Shown: piece by piece, positions 28,005-36,919 of the stretch
Layout: every line of letters begins with the position of its first letter
How positions within the stretch are numbered: position 1 is the stretch's first letter
From: a virus
Length of the DNA stretch: 52,254 nucleotides
Reading direction: 5' to 3' (one strand)
IMG/VR virus record: IMGVR_UViG_3300048817_000118
Coordinates: 1 to 52,254 of that record
Made by a program: the position numbers and the translations under genes
Notes under the pieces: generated by a model
What the model saw: only the letters and a program-made list of their open reading frames with translations
Told to the model about the DNA's origin: nothing
The model's database searches: none

Positions 28005-29396
28005 ATGGCCAGTCCCTCTCTACCGCTCAGTCTTATCGTAGACGTCACCGTCCAGGTGGCCGCGCAGGCCGCCGCCGCTCCGCAATTTAACCAAGGTTTG
28101 ATAATCGGCCCCAGCGCCGTGATTCCCTCCGTCGGGGTCGCCTCGCGCACCCGGCTGTACCTAGGGCTCGCCGGGATGCTCTCGGACGGGTTCACCTCCG
28201 CCTCGCCCGAGTACATCGCGGCGCAGATTTACTTTAGCCAGAGTCCGGCCCCGCAATATCTGTGGATCGGGCGGCAGGACCTGACCTCGCTCAACACCGT
28301 GGTGCCGCACTCCGGCTCGGAGGGCACGGGCTACGTGGTGGGCGACATTATCACCGTGGTACAGGTGGGCGCTAGTGGCGGAACGCTCCAAGTTACTGCC
28401 GTGGGCGGCAGCGGCCAGGTTACCGGAGTAAGCATCCTCACCGACGGCACCGGGTACACCGTGGCCACTGGGCTGCCCACTAGCGGCGGCACGGGTTCGG
28501 GCGCGGAGGTGGACATCTCCGTGATCGGCGAGACGCCGCTTACCGCCGTGCAGGCTTGCCGTGTGTCGTCGCCTTCCTGGTGGGGCTGCATGGTCACCGA
28601 CGCCGCTACTGCCGACAACGAGGCCATTGCTGGGTTCGTGCAGGCCATGACGCCCGTGGGGGCTTACTTCTGCACCACCGGCGACGCCGCCGTGCTGAAC
28701 AACGTCACCAACAACTTGGGCGCGTACCTTAAGGCCGCAGCGCTCAACCGCACGTTCGTCGACTACGCCACCACCCAGGGCGGGGCCGCCCCCAACAACA
28801 TCTACGCCTGCGCCGCTGTCATGGGGGTAATGATGGGGCTGAACACGGGGCTGCCCAGCTCCGCCTTCACTATGAAGTTTAAGCTGATGACGGGGATCAT
28901 CCCGGAGCCGCTCACCATCTCCCAGATTAACGCCATCGAGGGTAACAACGTCAACCTGTACTTGGGCTACGCCAACGACGACTACACCATCTTCGAGCAG
29001 GGCACTACCCCGGTAAGCGGCACCTACATGGACCAGATCCTCAGCCGGGACATCATCGCCGCAGCCATCCAGTTTAACGTGATGAACCTGCTGGTCGGCA
29101 CTCCCAGCATTCCCCAGACCGATCCGGGCGAGACGCAGCTCATCCACGCCGTAAACCAGTCGGCCAACGCCCAGGTCATTACCGGGTGGATCGCGCCCGG
29201 CACCTGGGAAGGCGTCACCATCATTAACCTGGTGGCCGGGGACCCGCTGCCCTTGGGCTATCTGGCTCAGTCGTACCCGTACGCCACCCAGACGCCAGCC
29301 AACCGGGCGGCGCGGCAGGCCATGCCAATTTATTTGGCGATCATCGAGGCGGGCGCGACGCACAGCCTGCTGGTAGGGATCTACATCCAACCGTAA
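28005..29396 (+). CDS. Tail sheath protein (DUF3383)
   Basis: A 463-aa protein from ATG 28005. It follows the DUF3383 pattern: LIVDVTVQVAAQAAAAPQFN, GLIIGPSAVIP, YLGLAGMLSDGFTSASPEYI with AAQIYFSQSP, then FVDYATTQGGAAPNNIYACA and LMTGIIPEPLTISQINAIEG. Residues 101-175 are an inserted beta domain of the type GTGYVVGDIITVVQVGASGG that is probably exposed on the sheath. The protein contracts to drive the tube through the host envelope, which defines this phage as a myovirus. Confidence 0.92.
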   Translation: MASPSLPLSLIVDVTVQVAAQAAAAPQFNQGLIIGPSAVIPSVGVASRTRLYLGLAGMLSDGFTSASPEYIAAQIYFSQSPAPQYLWIGRQDLTSLNTVVPHSGSEGTGYVVGDIITVVQVGASGGTLQVTAVGGSGQVTGVSILTDGTGYTVATGLPTSGGTGSGAEVDISVIGETPLTAVQACRVSSPSWWGCMVTDAATADNEAIAGFVQAMTPVGAYFCTTGDAAVLNNVTNNLGAYLKAAALNRTFVDYATTQGGAAPNNIYACAAVMGVMMGLNTGLPSSAFTMKFKLMTGIIPEPLTISQINAIEGNNVNLYLGYANDDYTIFEQGTTPVSGTYMDQILSRDIIAAAIQFNVMNLLVGTPSIPQTDPGETQLIHAVNQSANAQVITGWIAPGTWEGVTIINLVAGDPLPLGYLAQSYPYATQTPANRAARQAMPIYLAIIEAGATHSLLVGIYIQP

Positions 29397-29413
29397 CTTA
29401 GGAGCGTAACACC

Positions 29414-29872
29414 ATGGCACAGTCGGCAACGTACAGCTTTAAGGACACTTCCGGGGCGTTCACCAACCCGCTGCTGCCCGCTCCCATCGTGTTCGCGGGG
29501 CAGATCGGTATGGGCCGGTTTGTGGTTAACATGCACACGCCGCGGTCTATTTTAGACACCGCCGCCGACGGCACCATCATGCCGACGTACGCGGCGGGCA
29601 ACAGCGGCCAGATATCCATCGAGGTGCAGCAGACTAGCATCCTCCATGCTTTATTGCTGGACCTGTATAACAACCTGGTCCTGGCCGGGGATGCCGGGGA
29701 TCCGTCGGCCTGGGCTGCCGGGCAGATTACGCTCCGCAACACGGCGGTGGGCAACCAGCACGTGCTCACCGGCGTGGCCTTCGAGAAGAAGCCTGACAAG
29801 CCGTACGAGGCGCAGGGCACTCGCATCACGTGGGTGTTGCTGGCCTGCGACGTGACGGAGACGACTTCGTAG
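29414..29872 (+). CDS. Tail tube protein (DUF3277)
   Basis: A 152-aa protein from ATG 29414 with TTAGGAGCGTAACACC upstream. YSFKDTSGAFTNPLLPAPIV, FAGQIGMGRFVVNM, GQISIEVQQTSILHALLLDL and TRITWVLLACDV fit the DUF3277 tube family, which always follows DUF3383 sheath genes. Hexamer rings stack to form the tube inside the sheath. Confidence 0.9.
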   Translation: MAQSATYSFKDTSGAFTNPLLPAPIVFAGQIGMGRFVVNMHTPRSILDTAADGTIMPTYAAGNSGQISIEVQQTSILHALLLDLYNNLVLAGDAGDPSAWAAGQITLRNTAVGNQHVLTGVAFEKKPDKPYEAQGTRITWVLLACDVTETTS

Positions 29873-29889
29873 CCTGGAAGAATGCCACA

Positions 29890-30417
29890 ATGACTGCCAC
29901 AAAAGAAGTGACCTTCGGGGATACCTCCTACCAGATCGGGCGGCTGTCCGCCCGCGACGGCTCTTGGATCGTAGGCCAGCTGATGAGCCGGGGGCTGCTG
30001 AACGCGGCCTTTAATCGAATCGAGGAGAAGTCCTCGGAACCCTTGGAAAAATTGCTGGGGCTGGCGTTGACCTACGCCTTCCCGGACATGCCGGAGGAGG
30101 TGTTCCAGGGTGTGCAAAACCGCTGCTTCGCCGTGTGCCGGCAGTATCGGCAGAACGGGGATGCTACTGTGGCGGAGCCGCTGCTGCGGCAGGACGGCTC
30201 CAACCGCTGGAACGGCCGGGACGAGCCCGACCCGCTGGTGAGCATGGCGCTGCTCATGTCGGCGCTGACATTCAACCTAGAAAGTTTTTTCGCCCCAGGG
30301 GCGAGGAAGACCTTGCTGCAGATATTCCCGGACCTGAGCCTGATGGTCGCTCCTGCGGAATCGACGGCTTCCTCTTCCGCCCCGTCGCCGCCGGGCTCTG
30401 GCGGCAGCGCGAGGTAG
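29890..30417 (+). CDS. Tail assembly chaperone, zero-frame product
   Basis: A 175-aa protein from ATG 29890 (MTATKEVTFGDTSYQIGRLS). It is mainly helical: WIVGQLMSRGLLNAAFNRIE, LEKLLGLALTYAFPDMPEEV, LVSMALLMSALTFNLESFF. Placed between tube and tape-measure genes it corresponds to lambda gpG, which binds the tape measure during tail growth. The last 35 residues (PAESTASSSAPSPPGSGGSA) are low-complexity. A slippery heptamer lies at 30285-30291. Confidence 0.8.
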   Translation: MTATKEVTFGDTSYQIGRLSARDGSWIVGQLMSRGLLNAAFNRIEEKSSEPLEKLLGLALTYAFPDMPEEVFQGVQNRCFAVCRQYRQNGDATVAEPLLRQDGSNRWNGRDEPDPLVSMALLMSALTFNLESFFAPGARKTLLQIFPDLSLMVAPAESTASSSAPSPPGSGGSAR

Positions 30418-30509
30418 ACACTTACACGTTCGCCGATTTGGTCGAGATACATGAGTTGCTGGACATCCAGGACCGGGCGCGGGAAGAGGCACTAAGGCAA
30501 AGTAGTTAA
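29890..30509 (+). CDS. Tail assembly chaperone, predicted -1 frameshift fusion
   Basis: If ribosomes slip back one base at TTTTTTC (30285-30291) translation continues in the -1 frame to TAA 30509, giving 206 aa. The extension ends in RPVAAGLWRQREVDTYTFAD with LVEIHELLDIQDRAREEA, a clearly natural helical domain like the T part of lambda gpGT. That domain has no ATG, GTG or TTG in frame ahead of it between 30261 and 30430, so it can hardly be made in another way. The frameshift is predicted, not shown. Confidence 0.7.
30285..30303 (+). promoter_or_regulatory. Slippery heptamer and hairpin
   Basis: T TTT TTC in the zero frame (codons AGT TTT TTC) is a classical -1 slippery site. It is followed without spacer by CGCCC CAG GGGCG-type pairing (30291-30295 with 30299-30303). 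The hairpin is closer than usual (5-8 nt), so its part in stimulation is uncertain. Confidence 0.6.
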
Positions 30510-30512
30510 TTT

Positions 30513-31901
30513 ATGGAAAGCATCAAGGAATATTTAGTTTCGCTCGGGTTTTCCGTAGATAATGTCAGCCTCCGTCGCTTCGAGGATGGGCTTAAGCGGG
30601 CCTCGGTCAACACCGAGAAGTTCGCTAAGAACGTCGTCGGGGATTTCGCCGTGGTGGGTGCGGCAGTGGTCACGGCATTCACGGCCGTGGGCGCTGGTAC
30701 TATTGGCCTGATGTCACATGTTGCAAAAGCAGATTTGGGGTATCAAATGTTTGCCCGGCGCATGTTCATGGGGGTGGACGCCGCCAAGAAGATGAAGATC
30801 GCGACCGACGCCCTGGGCGTGTCGCTGGAAGAGATCGTATGGGGGCCTCCGGAGTTGGCCGAGCGCTACCGGGCGCTGGTCAAGGACCAGACCGAGATGA
30901 TGAAGTTCCTGGGAGGGGACAAGTTCGAGAAGTCGATGCGCAGCATCCGGGACATCGGGTTCCAGTTTACTCGTATGGTACCGGAGCTGCAGTACTTCAG
31001 CATGCGGTTTACCGAAGACATCATGAACAAGCTGTTCGGTACTCCCAAGTCGCTGGAGAATAGGCTTAAAGACTTCAACGCCTGGTTCATAGCCAACATG
31101 CCACGCATCTCGGACGAGATCTCCAGCGTGATCGCTCCTGCTTTTAAGAAGCTGGCGGGCGCGGCAGAGAGCTTGTTCACCAAAAAGAACGTGGACTGGG
31201 TGGTGAATATCGTCACGAAGGGTGCCGACAATTTGGGCATGTTGTTCAACTGGCTCCAGTCCGATAACAAGTGGGGCCTGCTGTGGGATAAAGACAAGAA
31301 TACTAACTCCAACATGAACACCATGCTGGGGCTGGACAAGGACCAAGTCATCGGCAAGGTCGCCGGGGTGGCCAAGAAGTACGGCGGCCCCGAGGCCATC
31401 GCGGAGTTCCTGGCCTTGATCCAGCAGGAGTCCGGGTTTAATTCCAATGCCCGTAATAACCGCACCGGGGCAATGGGGTTGGGGCAGGTGATGCCTTTTA
31501 ATTCTCAGGGCAAGGATTTGTCTGACCCGGACCAGAACCTGGCCGTCGCCGCACAGATGTTCTTCGGTGCGCGGGCTAGGCACAGCGGCAGCGTAGAGGA
31601 AGCCCTGCACGACTACTACGGGCACGGTAAGCCGGGGCCAGGCGAGCCCACCTTCGATCAGTACTACCAGCAGTACGTGGAGAAGTACAACAAGTGGCGC
31701 GGTGACCCGTTGGCCAACCCGAACGGCGGGAATTTGCAGAATCAGGCCATGCACACCACCATCGACGTGGGCGGCATCCACATCAACCAGCCCAACGCCA
31801 CGCCGGACCAGATCAAGCGAGCGGTGAAGGACGGCATCGACGAGGCCACCAAGAAGGCAAACCAGCGCGCCATGGCCACCCGGCAGGGGGCGTACGCGTG
31901 A
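30513..31901 (+). CDS. Short tape measure protein with lytic transglycosylase domain
   Basis: A 462-aa protein from ATG 30513. The N-terminal part (MESIKEYLVSLGFSVDNVSL, coiled coil, then a hydrophobic segment at 43-71) and the position after the chaperone pair identify the tape measure. Residues 285-360 form an SLT domain: EFLALIQQESGFNSNARNNR with Glu306 as catalytic acid, then GAMGLGQVMPFN. It would cut the glycan strands of murein during DNA injection. At 462 residues it predicts a short tail (roughly 70 nm at 1.5 angstrom per residue). Confidence 0.82.
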   Translation: MESIKEYLVSLGFSVDNVSLRRFEDGLKRASVNTEKFAKNVVGDFAVVGAAVVTAFTAVGAGTIGLMSHVAKADLGYQMFARRMFMGVDAAKKMKIATDALGVSLEEIVWGPPELAERYRALVKDQTEMMKFLGGDKFEKSMRSIRDIGFQFTRMVPELQYFSMRFTEDIMNKLFGTPKSLENRLKDFNAWFIANMPRISDEISSVIAPAFKKLAGAAESLFTKKNVDWVVNIVTKGADNLGMLFNWLQSDNKWGLLWDKDKNTNSNMNTMLGLDKDQVIGKVAGVAKKYGGPEAIAEFLALIQQESGFNSNARNNRTGAMGLGQVMPFNSQGKDLSDPDQNLAVAAQMFFGARARHSGSVEEALHDYYGHGKPGPGEPTFDQYYQQYVEKYNKWRGDPLANPNGGNLQNQAMHTTIDVGGIHINQPNATPDQIKRAVKDGIDEATKKANQRAMATRQGAYA

Positions 31902-32635
31902 GCGCGCTAGGATTCTTTACTTCCTTACTGGCCCTGCAGCCCGCGCCCGTGCTGGGCTCCAGCGGCCCGTGGCGCCCGCCGCAGTGGAATCAGCCGCAGC
32001 AGTACTCCATGACGTTCACCATGCCGGGCGAGCCTACTGCTTCCGTGACTACTTCCAGCACGGGCGGCGCTCCGGCGGCCCCGCTGACCACCAGCAGTCC
32101 GGGCACGTCGGGGCAGACCACCGTGCTGTTCTTCGACGCCGTATTGCGGGCGGAGCACAACCAGGAGCTGGTTCTTACCAAGCACCCGGTGCAGGTCGGC
32201 CCTGCCATTGTGGACCACGCCTACCTGCTGCCCGCGCGCGTGATGCTGGACATCCTAATGTCGGACGCGGCCGACTCGTACACGGCGGGCCAGTACTCCG
32301 GCGACCCCAGCAAGTCGGTGGCGGCGTTCGCGCAGTTCCTTAGCACGCAGGCGACGCGCATTCCCATCACCCTGGCCACGCGGCTCAAGGCGTACCAGAA
32401 TATGGCGATTACCGACGTGCGGGCGCAGGACGACAGCCGCACGGCCCACGCCCTAAAGTGTACGCTGTACTTCGAGCAGATCATTAGCGCGTCCACCACC
32501 ACAGCTACCCAGAGCGCCCGGCCCGACCAGACCGGGGCCACCAACGAGGGCACTAAGAGCACCGACACGCTGGACCCAGTTACCAGTAGCATCATCAACG
32601 GGATGGGCGCGTTCCCCAGCACTCCGAGCCAGTAA
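31898..32635 (+). CDS. Dit-like tail/baseplate protein
   Basis: A 245-aa protein from GTG 31898. After a Pro/Ser/Thr-rich lead, residues 75-200 read TVLFFDAVLRAEHNQELVLT, KHPVQVGPAIVDHAYLLPAR, TRIPITLATRLKAYQNMAIT and ALKCTLYFEQIISA, the pattern of the Dit-like N-terminal domain of phage tails. It forms the ring between tube and hub. The C-terminus is Thr/Gln-rich and probably disordered. Confidence 0.8.
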   Translation: MSALGFFTSLLALQPAPVLGSSGPWRPPQWNQPQQYSMTFTMPGEPTASVTTSSTGGAPAAPLTTSSPGTSGQTTVLFFDAVLRAEHNQELVLTKHPVQVGPAIVDHAYLLPARVMLDILMSDAADSYTAGQYSGDPSKSVAAFAQFLSTQATRIPITLATRLKAYQNMAITDVRAQDDSRTAHALKCTLYFEQIISASTTTATQSARPDQTGATNEGTKSTDTLDPVTSSIINGMGAFPSTPSQ

Positions 32636-33066
32636 TGTCCCAGCAGATAGTCCCCCTTGATAACTCGCCTAACCAGACGTGGCAGGTGTCGCCCCTGATC
32701 GACGGGGCCACGCAGACGTTCTTCGTCGCGCTGCGCTACAACGAGGTGGCGAATTATTGGTGCATGACTATTGACGACGTCAACGGCAACCTGCTGCTGG
32801 ACTCGGTGCCGCTCGTGACCGGGGTGAACATCTTGCAGCAGCATGCCTACCTGGAGATCGGCAGCATATTTATCATCAACGTCAGTGGTACGGCGCTGGA
32901 CCTGCCTAATAACACCGATCTGGGCACGGACTTCGTCATGGTGTGGGCTGACGACCCGCTGATAGGGGAGGTGCTGGCCGGGGTGGCCAGCGGCCTGGCG
33001 GGCGGCGGCAAGGGAAGCAGCCCGTACCAGCCCATAGGGCCGGGGGAGCACCAGCCGATATTCTAA
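32635..33066 (+). CDS. Baseplate plug protein (Pam3 gp18-like)
   Basis: A 143-aa protein from ATG 32635. QIVPLDNSPNQTWQVSPLID and FVALRYNEVANYWCMTIDDV, then LLLDSVPLVTGVNILQQHAY are the signature of the small plug protein of cyanophage Pam3-type baseplates. It closes the tube lumen at the hub. The tail of the protein is Gly/Pro-rich. The start and stop overlap both neighbours. Confidence 0.85.
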   Translation: MSQQIVPLDNSPNQTWQVSPLIDGATQTFFVALRYNEVANYWCMTIDDVNGNLLLDSVPLVTGVNILQQHAYLEIGSIFIINVSGTALDLPNNTDLGTDFVMVWADDPLIGEVLAGVASGLAGGGKGSSPYQPIGPGEHQPIF

Positions 33067-34181
33067 TGAGCACCCTACCCAACTCGCCGCCGCAGCCGAC
33101 CGCTAGCGGCAACCCGCTGTTCGGGCGGAAGTACAACTTGCAGATTAAGTCCAACCCGGACTCTTCCGGGAACCAGACCGTGCTCACCGTGACGGACTCC
33201 GCGTTCGAGCCCGAGGCGCTGCGCATCACCTTCGACGTGGTTACCATGGGGCGACAGGTGCCCTGGTACGCCGAGATCTGCATCTACAATCTTAATGAGC
33301 AGACGGCCAACTACATCCTTACCCAGGGCACCAACTCCGCCATCCCTCCAGCTGCCGCGCCCAACGCGGCGGCGCAGGCCGTGCCGATCCAGCAGGGCAT
33401 GGAGGTGATACTCTCGGCCGGGTACTTGAACGGCAAGTACGGCGTGATCTGGGACGGGTTCATCCTGCAGCCGCTGTGGGAGCGGGAGAACCAGGTGGAC
33501 TTCAAGCTCACCCTGCACTGCATGAACTGGCTGGGCATAGTGGCCCGCAACAACGTGCTGCCCCAGGCGTACGCCGCCGGGAGCACCCAGCTGCAGATCG
33601 TCCAGTCCATCATGCAGAATTCGTTCCACCCGGTGCAGCAGGGCACTATTTCCCCCAACCTTAGCACTAAGGCTCTACCGCGCGGCAAGGTGGTGTTCGG
33701 GTCCATCAATAAGTACATCGGGGAGATCGCGCGGGACAACAACTTGCAGTGGTGGCTGGACAAGAAGGGCCTGATGAACCTGAACAGTCCGGGAGGACCC
33801 ACGCTTACCTTGAGTACTGACCCGCCCGTGGTGTTCACCCCTACCACCGGGATAGTTGACACCCCGGCGCAGACGCAGGAGGGCATCTACATGCGCCTGC
33901 TGCTGGACCCCACGGTGGAGGTGAAGCTTCCCTATATGACGGTAAAGGTGGACAATTCCCAGATCCGGCAGCTGCTGCGCCAGGCCGGAGAATACCCCAG
34001 CTTTTTAGCCCAGGATAATACCTATGTAGTCATGGGAGCTCGGTACTTGGGTGACACTCGTGGGCAGGACTGGTACGTGGACGTCACCGGGTACCTTACG
34101 GCGGCGGCGAGAAATCTGGCGTTGGCGCAGGTCACCGGCACTACCGTAGACGCAGCGGGGTTGCAACTCGATGGCGGCTAG
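33066..34181 (+). CDS. Baseplate hub protein
   Basis: A 371-aa protein from ATG 33066. FGRKYNLQIKSNPDSSGNQT, LRITFDVVTMGRQVPWYAEI, CIYNLNEQTANYIL, and the later WWLDKKGLMNLNSPGGPTLT are typical of hub proteins (gp27/gpD-like fold) in Pam3-type phages. It connects plug, spike and tube. It overlaps the spike gene by 11 nt. Confidence 0.82.
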   Translation: MSTLPNSPPQPTASGNPLFGRKYNLQIKSNPDSSGNQTVLTVTDSAFEPEALRITFDVVTMGRQVPWYAEICIYNLNEQTANYILTQGTNSAIPPAAAPNAAAQAVPIQQGMEVILSAGYLNGKYGVIWDGFILQPLWERENQVDFKLTLHCMNWLGIVARNNVLPQAYAAGSTQLQIVQSIMQNSFHPVQQGTISPNLSTKALPRGKVVFGSINKYIGEIARDNNLQWWLDKKGLMNLNSPGGPTLTLSTDPPVVFTPTTGIVDTPAQTQEGIYMRLLLDPTVEVKLPYMTVKVDNSQIRQLLRQAGEYPSFLAQDNTYVVMGARYLGDTRGQDWYVDVTGYLTAAARNLALAQVTGTTVDAAGLQLDGG

Positions 34182-34845
34182 CGCTCCCAGCTTTATTAAC
34201 CTGGCCACGCTGCTGGGCTCCTCTGATGCCTCGTTGGAAGAAATGTTCTGGCAGCGGTTGGCCGAACTGCGCGTGGCCGTTCCGGTGGTGGTGGTGAGCT
34301 TCGACGACGTTACCCAGACCGTGGTGGTTCAACCGGCCATCCAGGAAAATTTGCTGCAAAATTCCATCCCGGTGCCGACCAATCTGCCCAACTTGGTGAA
34401 GGTGCCCATCGGCATGATACGCGCTGGGGGATTTTGCATTACTATGCCCATTCAGCCCGGCGACGAGGGGCTGGTGGTGTTCGCCGACATGTGCATTGAC
34501 GCCTGGTGGCAGTCGGGGGGCGTGGCCAATAACCAGGTGGAGCGCCGCCGCCACGACCTGTCGGACGGGTTCTTCCTGCCAATGTTTTGGTCCCAGCCGC
34601 GCGTGCTGCCTAACTATGCGGCCTCCATCATGCAGATCCGCAACGACATCGGGACCATACTCATCAGCCTGCTGGACAACGGCATCTCCATCACCCCGGA
34701 CGGCGGGACCACCAGCCTGACCATCACGGCGGGCCAAATCTCCATTCAGGCGGCCACCTTAAGCATCAACGGCGCGCCGTACGCCACCCATATCCACTCG
34801 GCGGTGCAGACGGGCACGAGCGACTCCGGGCCGGTGGTGCCATGA
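34171..34845 (+). CDS. Membrane-puncturing spike (Gp138/gpV-like)
   Basis: A 224-aa protein from ATG 34171. VAVPVVVVSFDDVTQTVVVQ, then IQPGDEGLVVFADMCIDAWW and QSGGV are the OB-fold part of Gp138-type spikes. The end LDNGISITPDGGTTSLTITA, then SINGAPYATHIHSAVQTG is a beta-helix needle; the HIH pair fits the HxH iron site at the tip. It pierces the outer membrane when the sheath contracts. Confidence 0.88.
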   Translation: MAASAPSFINLATLLGSSDASLEEMFWQRLAELRVAVPVVVVSFDDVTQTVVVQPAIQENLLQNSIPVPTNLPNLVKVPIGMIRAGGFCITMPIQPGDEGLVVFADMCIDAWWQSGGVANNQVERRRHDLSDGFFLPMFWSQPRVLPNYAASIMQIRNDIGTILISLLDNGISITPDGGTTSLTITAGQISIQAATLSINGAPYATHIHSAVQTGTSDSGPVVP

Positions 34846-35507
34846 GCACTTCGGCAATTGTACCCAGCCCGCTCGTCACCGTCCGCCAGATCGGTGGCGG
34901 AACGTTTTATGTGGTGAACACTATAACCGAGTCCGTAATAACTACGCTGGGCGTGTCAATAGGTTTGCTGGTGGAGGAGATCGCCAACATCGTGGCGGGG
35001 CAAAATCTCACTATAGATCTGCCCCCGAACCAAGAAGTGGTCACCGTGCTGAGCGTCTCCACCTTATCCCCCGCGTTCTTCGCCGTGTTTACCAAGCAGC
35101 ACACCGCCGTGGGCATCCCTGTCACCTACCAGATCTCCAGCGGGTACGAGCCGCTGTACGGCGCGGGGCAGGCCGACTTCCTCACCAACTTGGCGGCGGT
35201 GGCGCAGATCATCGCCACCCGACTGCGGTTGTTCCAGGGCGAGTGGTGGGCGTCGCAGACCGACGGCCTCCCGCTGTGGCAGAGCATATTGGCCCAGCCC
35301 GCCAGCCAGAAGAGCCAGCAGCAGATCGCCACTTTAATTACGGCGCGGATACTGGGCACGCCCTACGTCACCGGGATAGGCAACGTGCAGACCTCGTTCT
35401 CGCCCATCACCCGCGCCTTCGGTTACACCGCCCAGGTGCAGACGCAGTTCGGGCCGGTTACTGTCTCCAACATACCCGTCCCGCCCAGTCAGGCGCTGCC
35501 CTCGTGA
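34842..35507 (+). CDS. Baseplate wedge protein (gp25/GpW-like)
   Basis: A 221-aa protein from ATG 34842. The middle GAGQADFLTNLAAVAQIIAT, then RLRLFQGEWWASQTDGLPLW resembles the conserved RLxxxxGEWxxxxxxGxP block of gp25-like wedge proteins that start the sheath. The N-terminal 100 residues form an additional beta domain. The position between spike and J genes agrees. Confidence 0.72.
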   Translation: MSTSAIVPSPLVTVRQIGGGTFYVVNTITESVITTLGVSIGLLVEEIANIVAGQNLTIDLPPNQEVVTVLSVSTLSPAFFAVFTKQHTAVGIPVTYQISSGYEPLYGAGQADFLTNLAAVAQIIATRLRLFQGEWWASQTDGLPLWQSILAQPASQKSQQQIATLITARILGTPYVTGIGNVQTSFSPITRAFGYTAQVQTQFGPVTVSNIPVPPSQALPS

Positions 35508-35713
35508 AGCTGCTGGAGTTCCATGTGTTCAACGGAGGCAGCCGGATTGCCATAAACCCGGAAGCGGTGGTCAGCGTGGGCGAGATGCCCAATCGGGACA
35601 GCTCCACGGGGGTTAAGGTAAACGAGGCGCTGCACGCCGAGATTAAGCGCATCGACGGCAGCTCGGTGGAGCTGCGGGAGAGCTACGACAGCGTTCTGGA
35701 GGAGCTGACCTAG
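35504..35713 (+). CDS. Small protein between wedge and J genes
   Basis: A 69-aa protein from GTG 35504 (GTGA overlap): VKLLEFHVFNGGSRIAINPE, AVVSVGEMPN, then KRIDGSSVELRESYDSVLEE. It reads as a compact beta-rich fold. Similar small proteins with an INPxxVxxV pattern occur as regulators of matrix or surface components in bacteria, but the likeness is vague. Probably a small baseplate part. Confidence 0.55.
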   Translation: MKLLEFHVFNGGSRIAINPEAVVSVGEMPNRDSSTGVKVNEALHAEIKRIDGSSVELRESYDSVLEELT

Positions 35714-35715
35714 AT

Positions 35716-36906
35716 ATGAGCACGCCAGCCTACCTTCCGCCGCAGATCGGGACCGCCGGGCTCACCATTCCGGGGTACAACAGCATATTGGCGCAGCTCG
35801 TCCTTAACTACCAAGGCATCTACGGGCAGAACGTGTACCTGGGGAACGACTCCTCCGACTTTCAGTGGATATCGGTATTGGCCCTAATGATCGCCGATAC
35901 CTTGGCCGGGCAGCAGCAGGTGTATAACAACCAGTCCCCCGCTACCGCTATCGGGGCCGGGCTGGACTTGATAGTTGCCATCAACGGGCTGACCCGCAAG
36001 TCGGCGTCGTATTCTACCTGCCAAGTTACGCTGACCGGGGTGGCGGGGTCCGTAATTAATAACGGCCAAGTCCAGGACGTCAACGGCAACCTGTGGAACT
36101 TGCCCACTCCGCTTACCATCGGCGCGGGGGGGACGGTTAACGCCGTGGTTACTGCCCAGACGTCCGGCCCGGTGAACGCCTTGGCCAACCAGATTTCTAA
36201 TATCTTCACCCCCACCGCCGGATGGGTATCCGTTACCAACGGGCCGAACGTCGCCGCCCTGGGGCAGCCCGTAGAGACCGACGCCCAGTTGCGCGGGCGG
36301 CAGGCGCTGAGCACCGAGTTGCCCAGCGAGACTTTATTGGCGGGCACCATCGCCGCCGTAGCCGCTACCTCCGGGGTGACCCGGTACAACGTGCTGGAGA
36401 ACTATACCAACGTGACCGACGGATTCGGCAACCCGCCCCACTCGATTACCGCCGTGGTAGAGGGTGGCGCCAGCGTGGCCGTGGCCACGGCCATCTACAA
36501 CAACCGGGGCATCGGCGTGCTGACCAACGGCACGGTTACCGTGGACGTCACCGACCCCAACTCCGGCGTGGTCACGGCCATAAGCTTCAACCTGCCCGCC
36601 TACGTCCCCGTCTACGTCATAGTAAATGCGCACTTGCTGAACGGCGGCACGGCCAGCACCATCGCCGCCATTCAGACCGCGCTGGTCGCCTACCTCAACA
36701 GTTTGCAGATCGGAGAGCTGGTCAGCTACGGCGCGCTGATCGCCGTGGCCATGGGCGTGAACGCCAACTTGTCCAACCCGGTGGTGTCGGTGCACTCCCT
36801 GTTCTTCGGGACCGCGCCCGCCCCCGCCGCCACCACGGACATACCGATATTTTTTAACCAGGTCAGCCAGGGGCTGGTGGCCAACGTAGCAGTGAACTCG
36901 GTCTAA
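35716..36906 (+). CDS. Baseplate J-like protein
   Basis: A 396-aa protein from ATG 35716. YNSILAQLVLNYQGIYGQNV, SDFQWISVLALMIADTLAGQ, then ATSGVTRYNVLENYTNVTDG and HSITAVVEGGASVAVATAIY with NNRGIGVLTNGTVTVDV are the baseplate J (gp47/Mu gp47) pattern. It forms the wedge arm that holds the fibres. Confidence 0.9.
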   Translation: MSTPAYLPPQIGTAGLTIPGYNSILAQLVLNYQGIYGQNVYLGNDSSDFQWISVLALMIADTLAGQQQVYNNQSPATAIGAGLDLIVAINGLTRKSASYSTCQVTLTGVAGSVINNGQVQDVNGNLWNLPTPLTIGAGGTVNAVVTAQTSGPVNALANQISNIFTPTAGWVSVTNGPNVAALGQPVETDAQLRGRQALSTELPSETLLAGTIAAVAATSGVTRYNVLENYTNVTDGFGNPPHSITAVVEGGASVAVATAIYNNRGIGVLTNGTVTVDVTDPNSGVVTAISFNLPAYVPVYVIVNAHLLNGGTASTIAAIQTALVAYLNSLQIGELVSYGALIAVAMGVNANLSNPVVSVHSLFFGTAPAPAATTDIPIFFNQVSQGLVANVAVNSV

Positions 36907-36919
36907 GGAGGCACTAATC

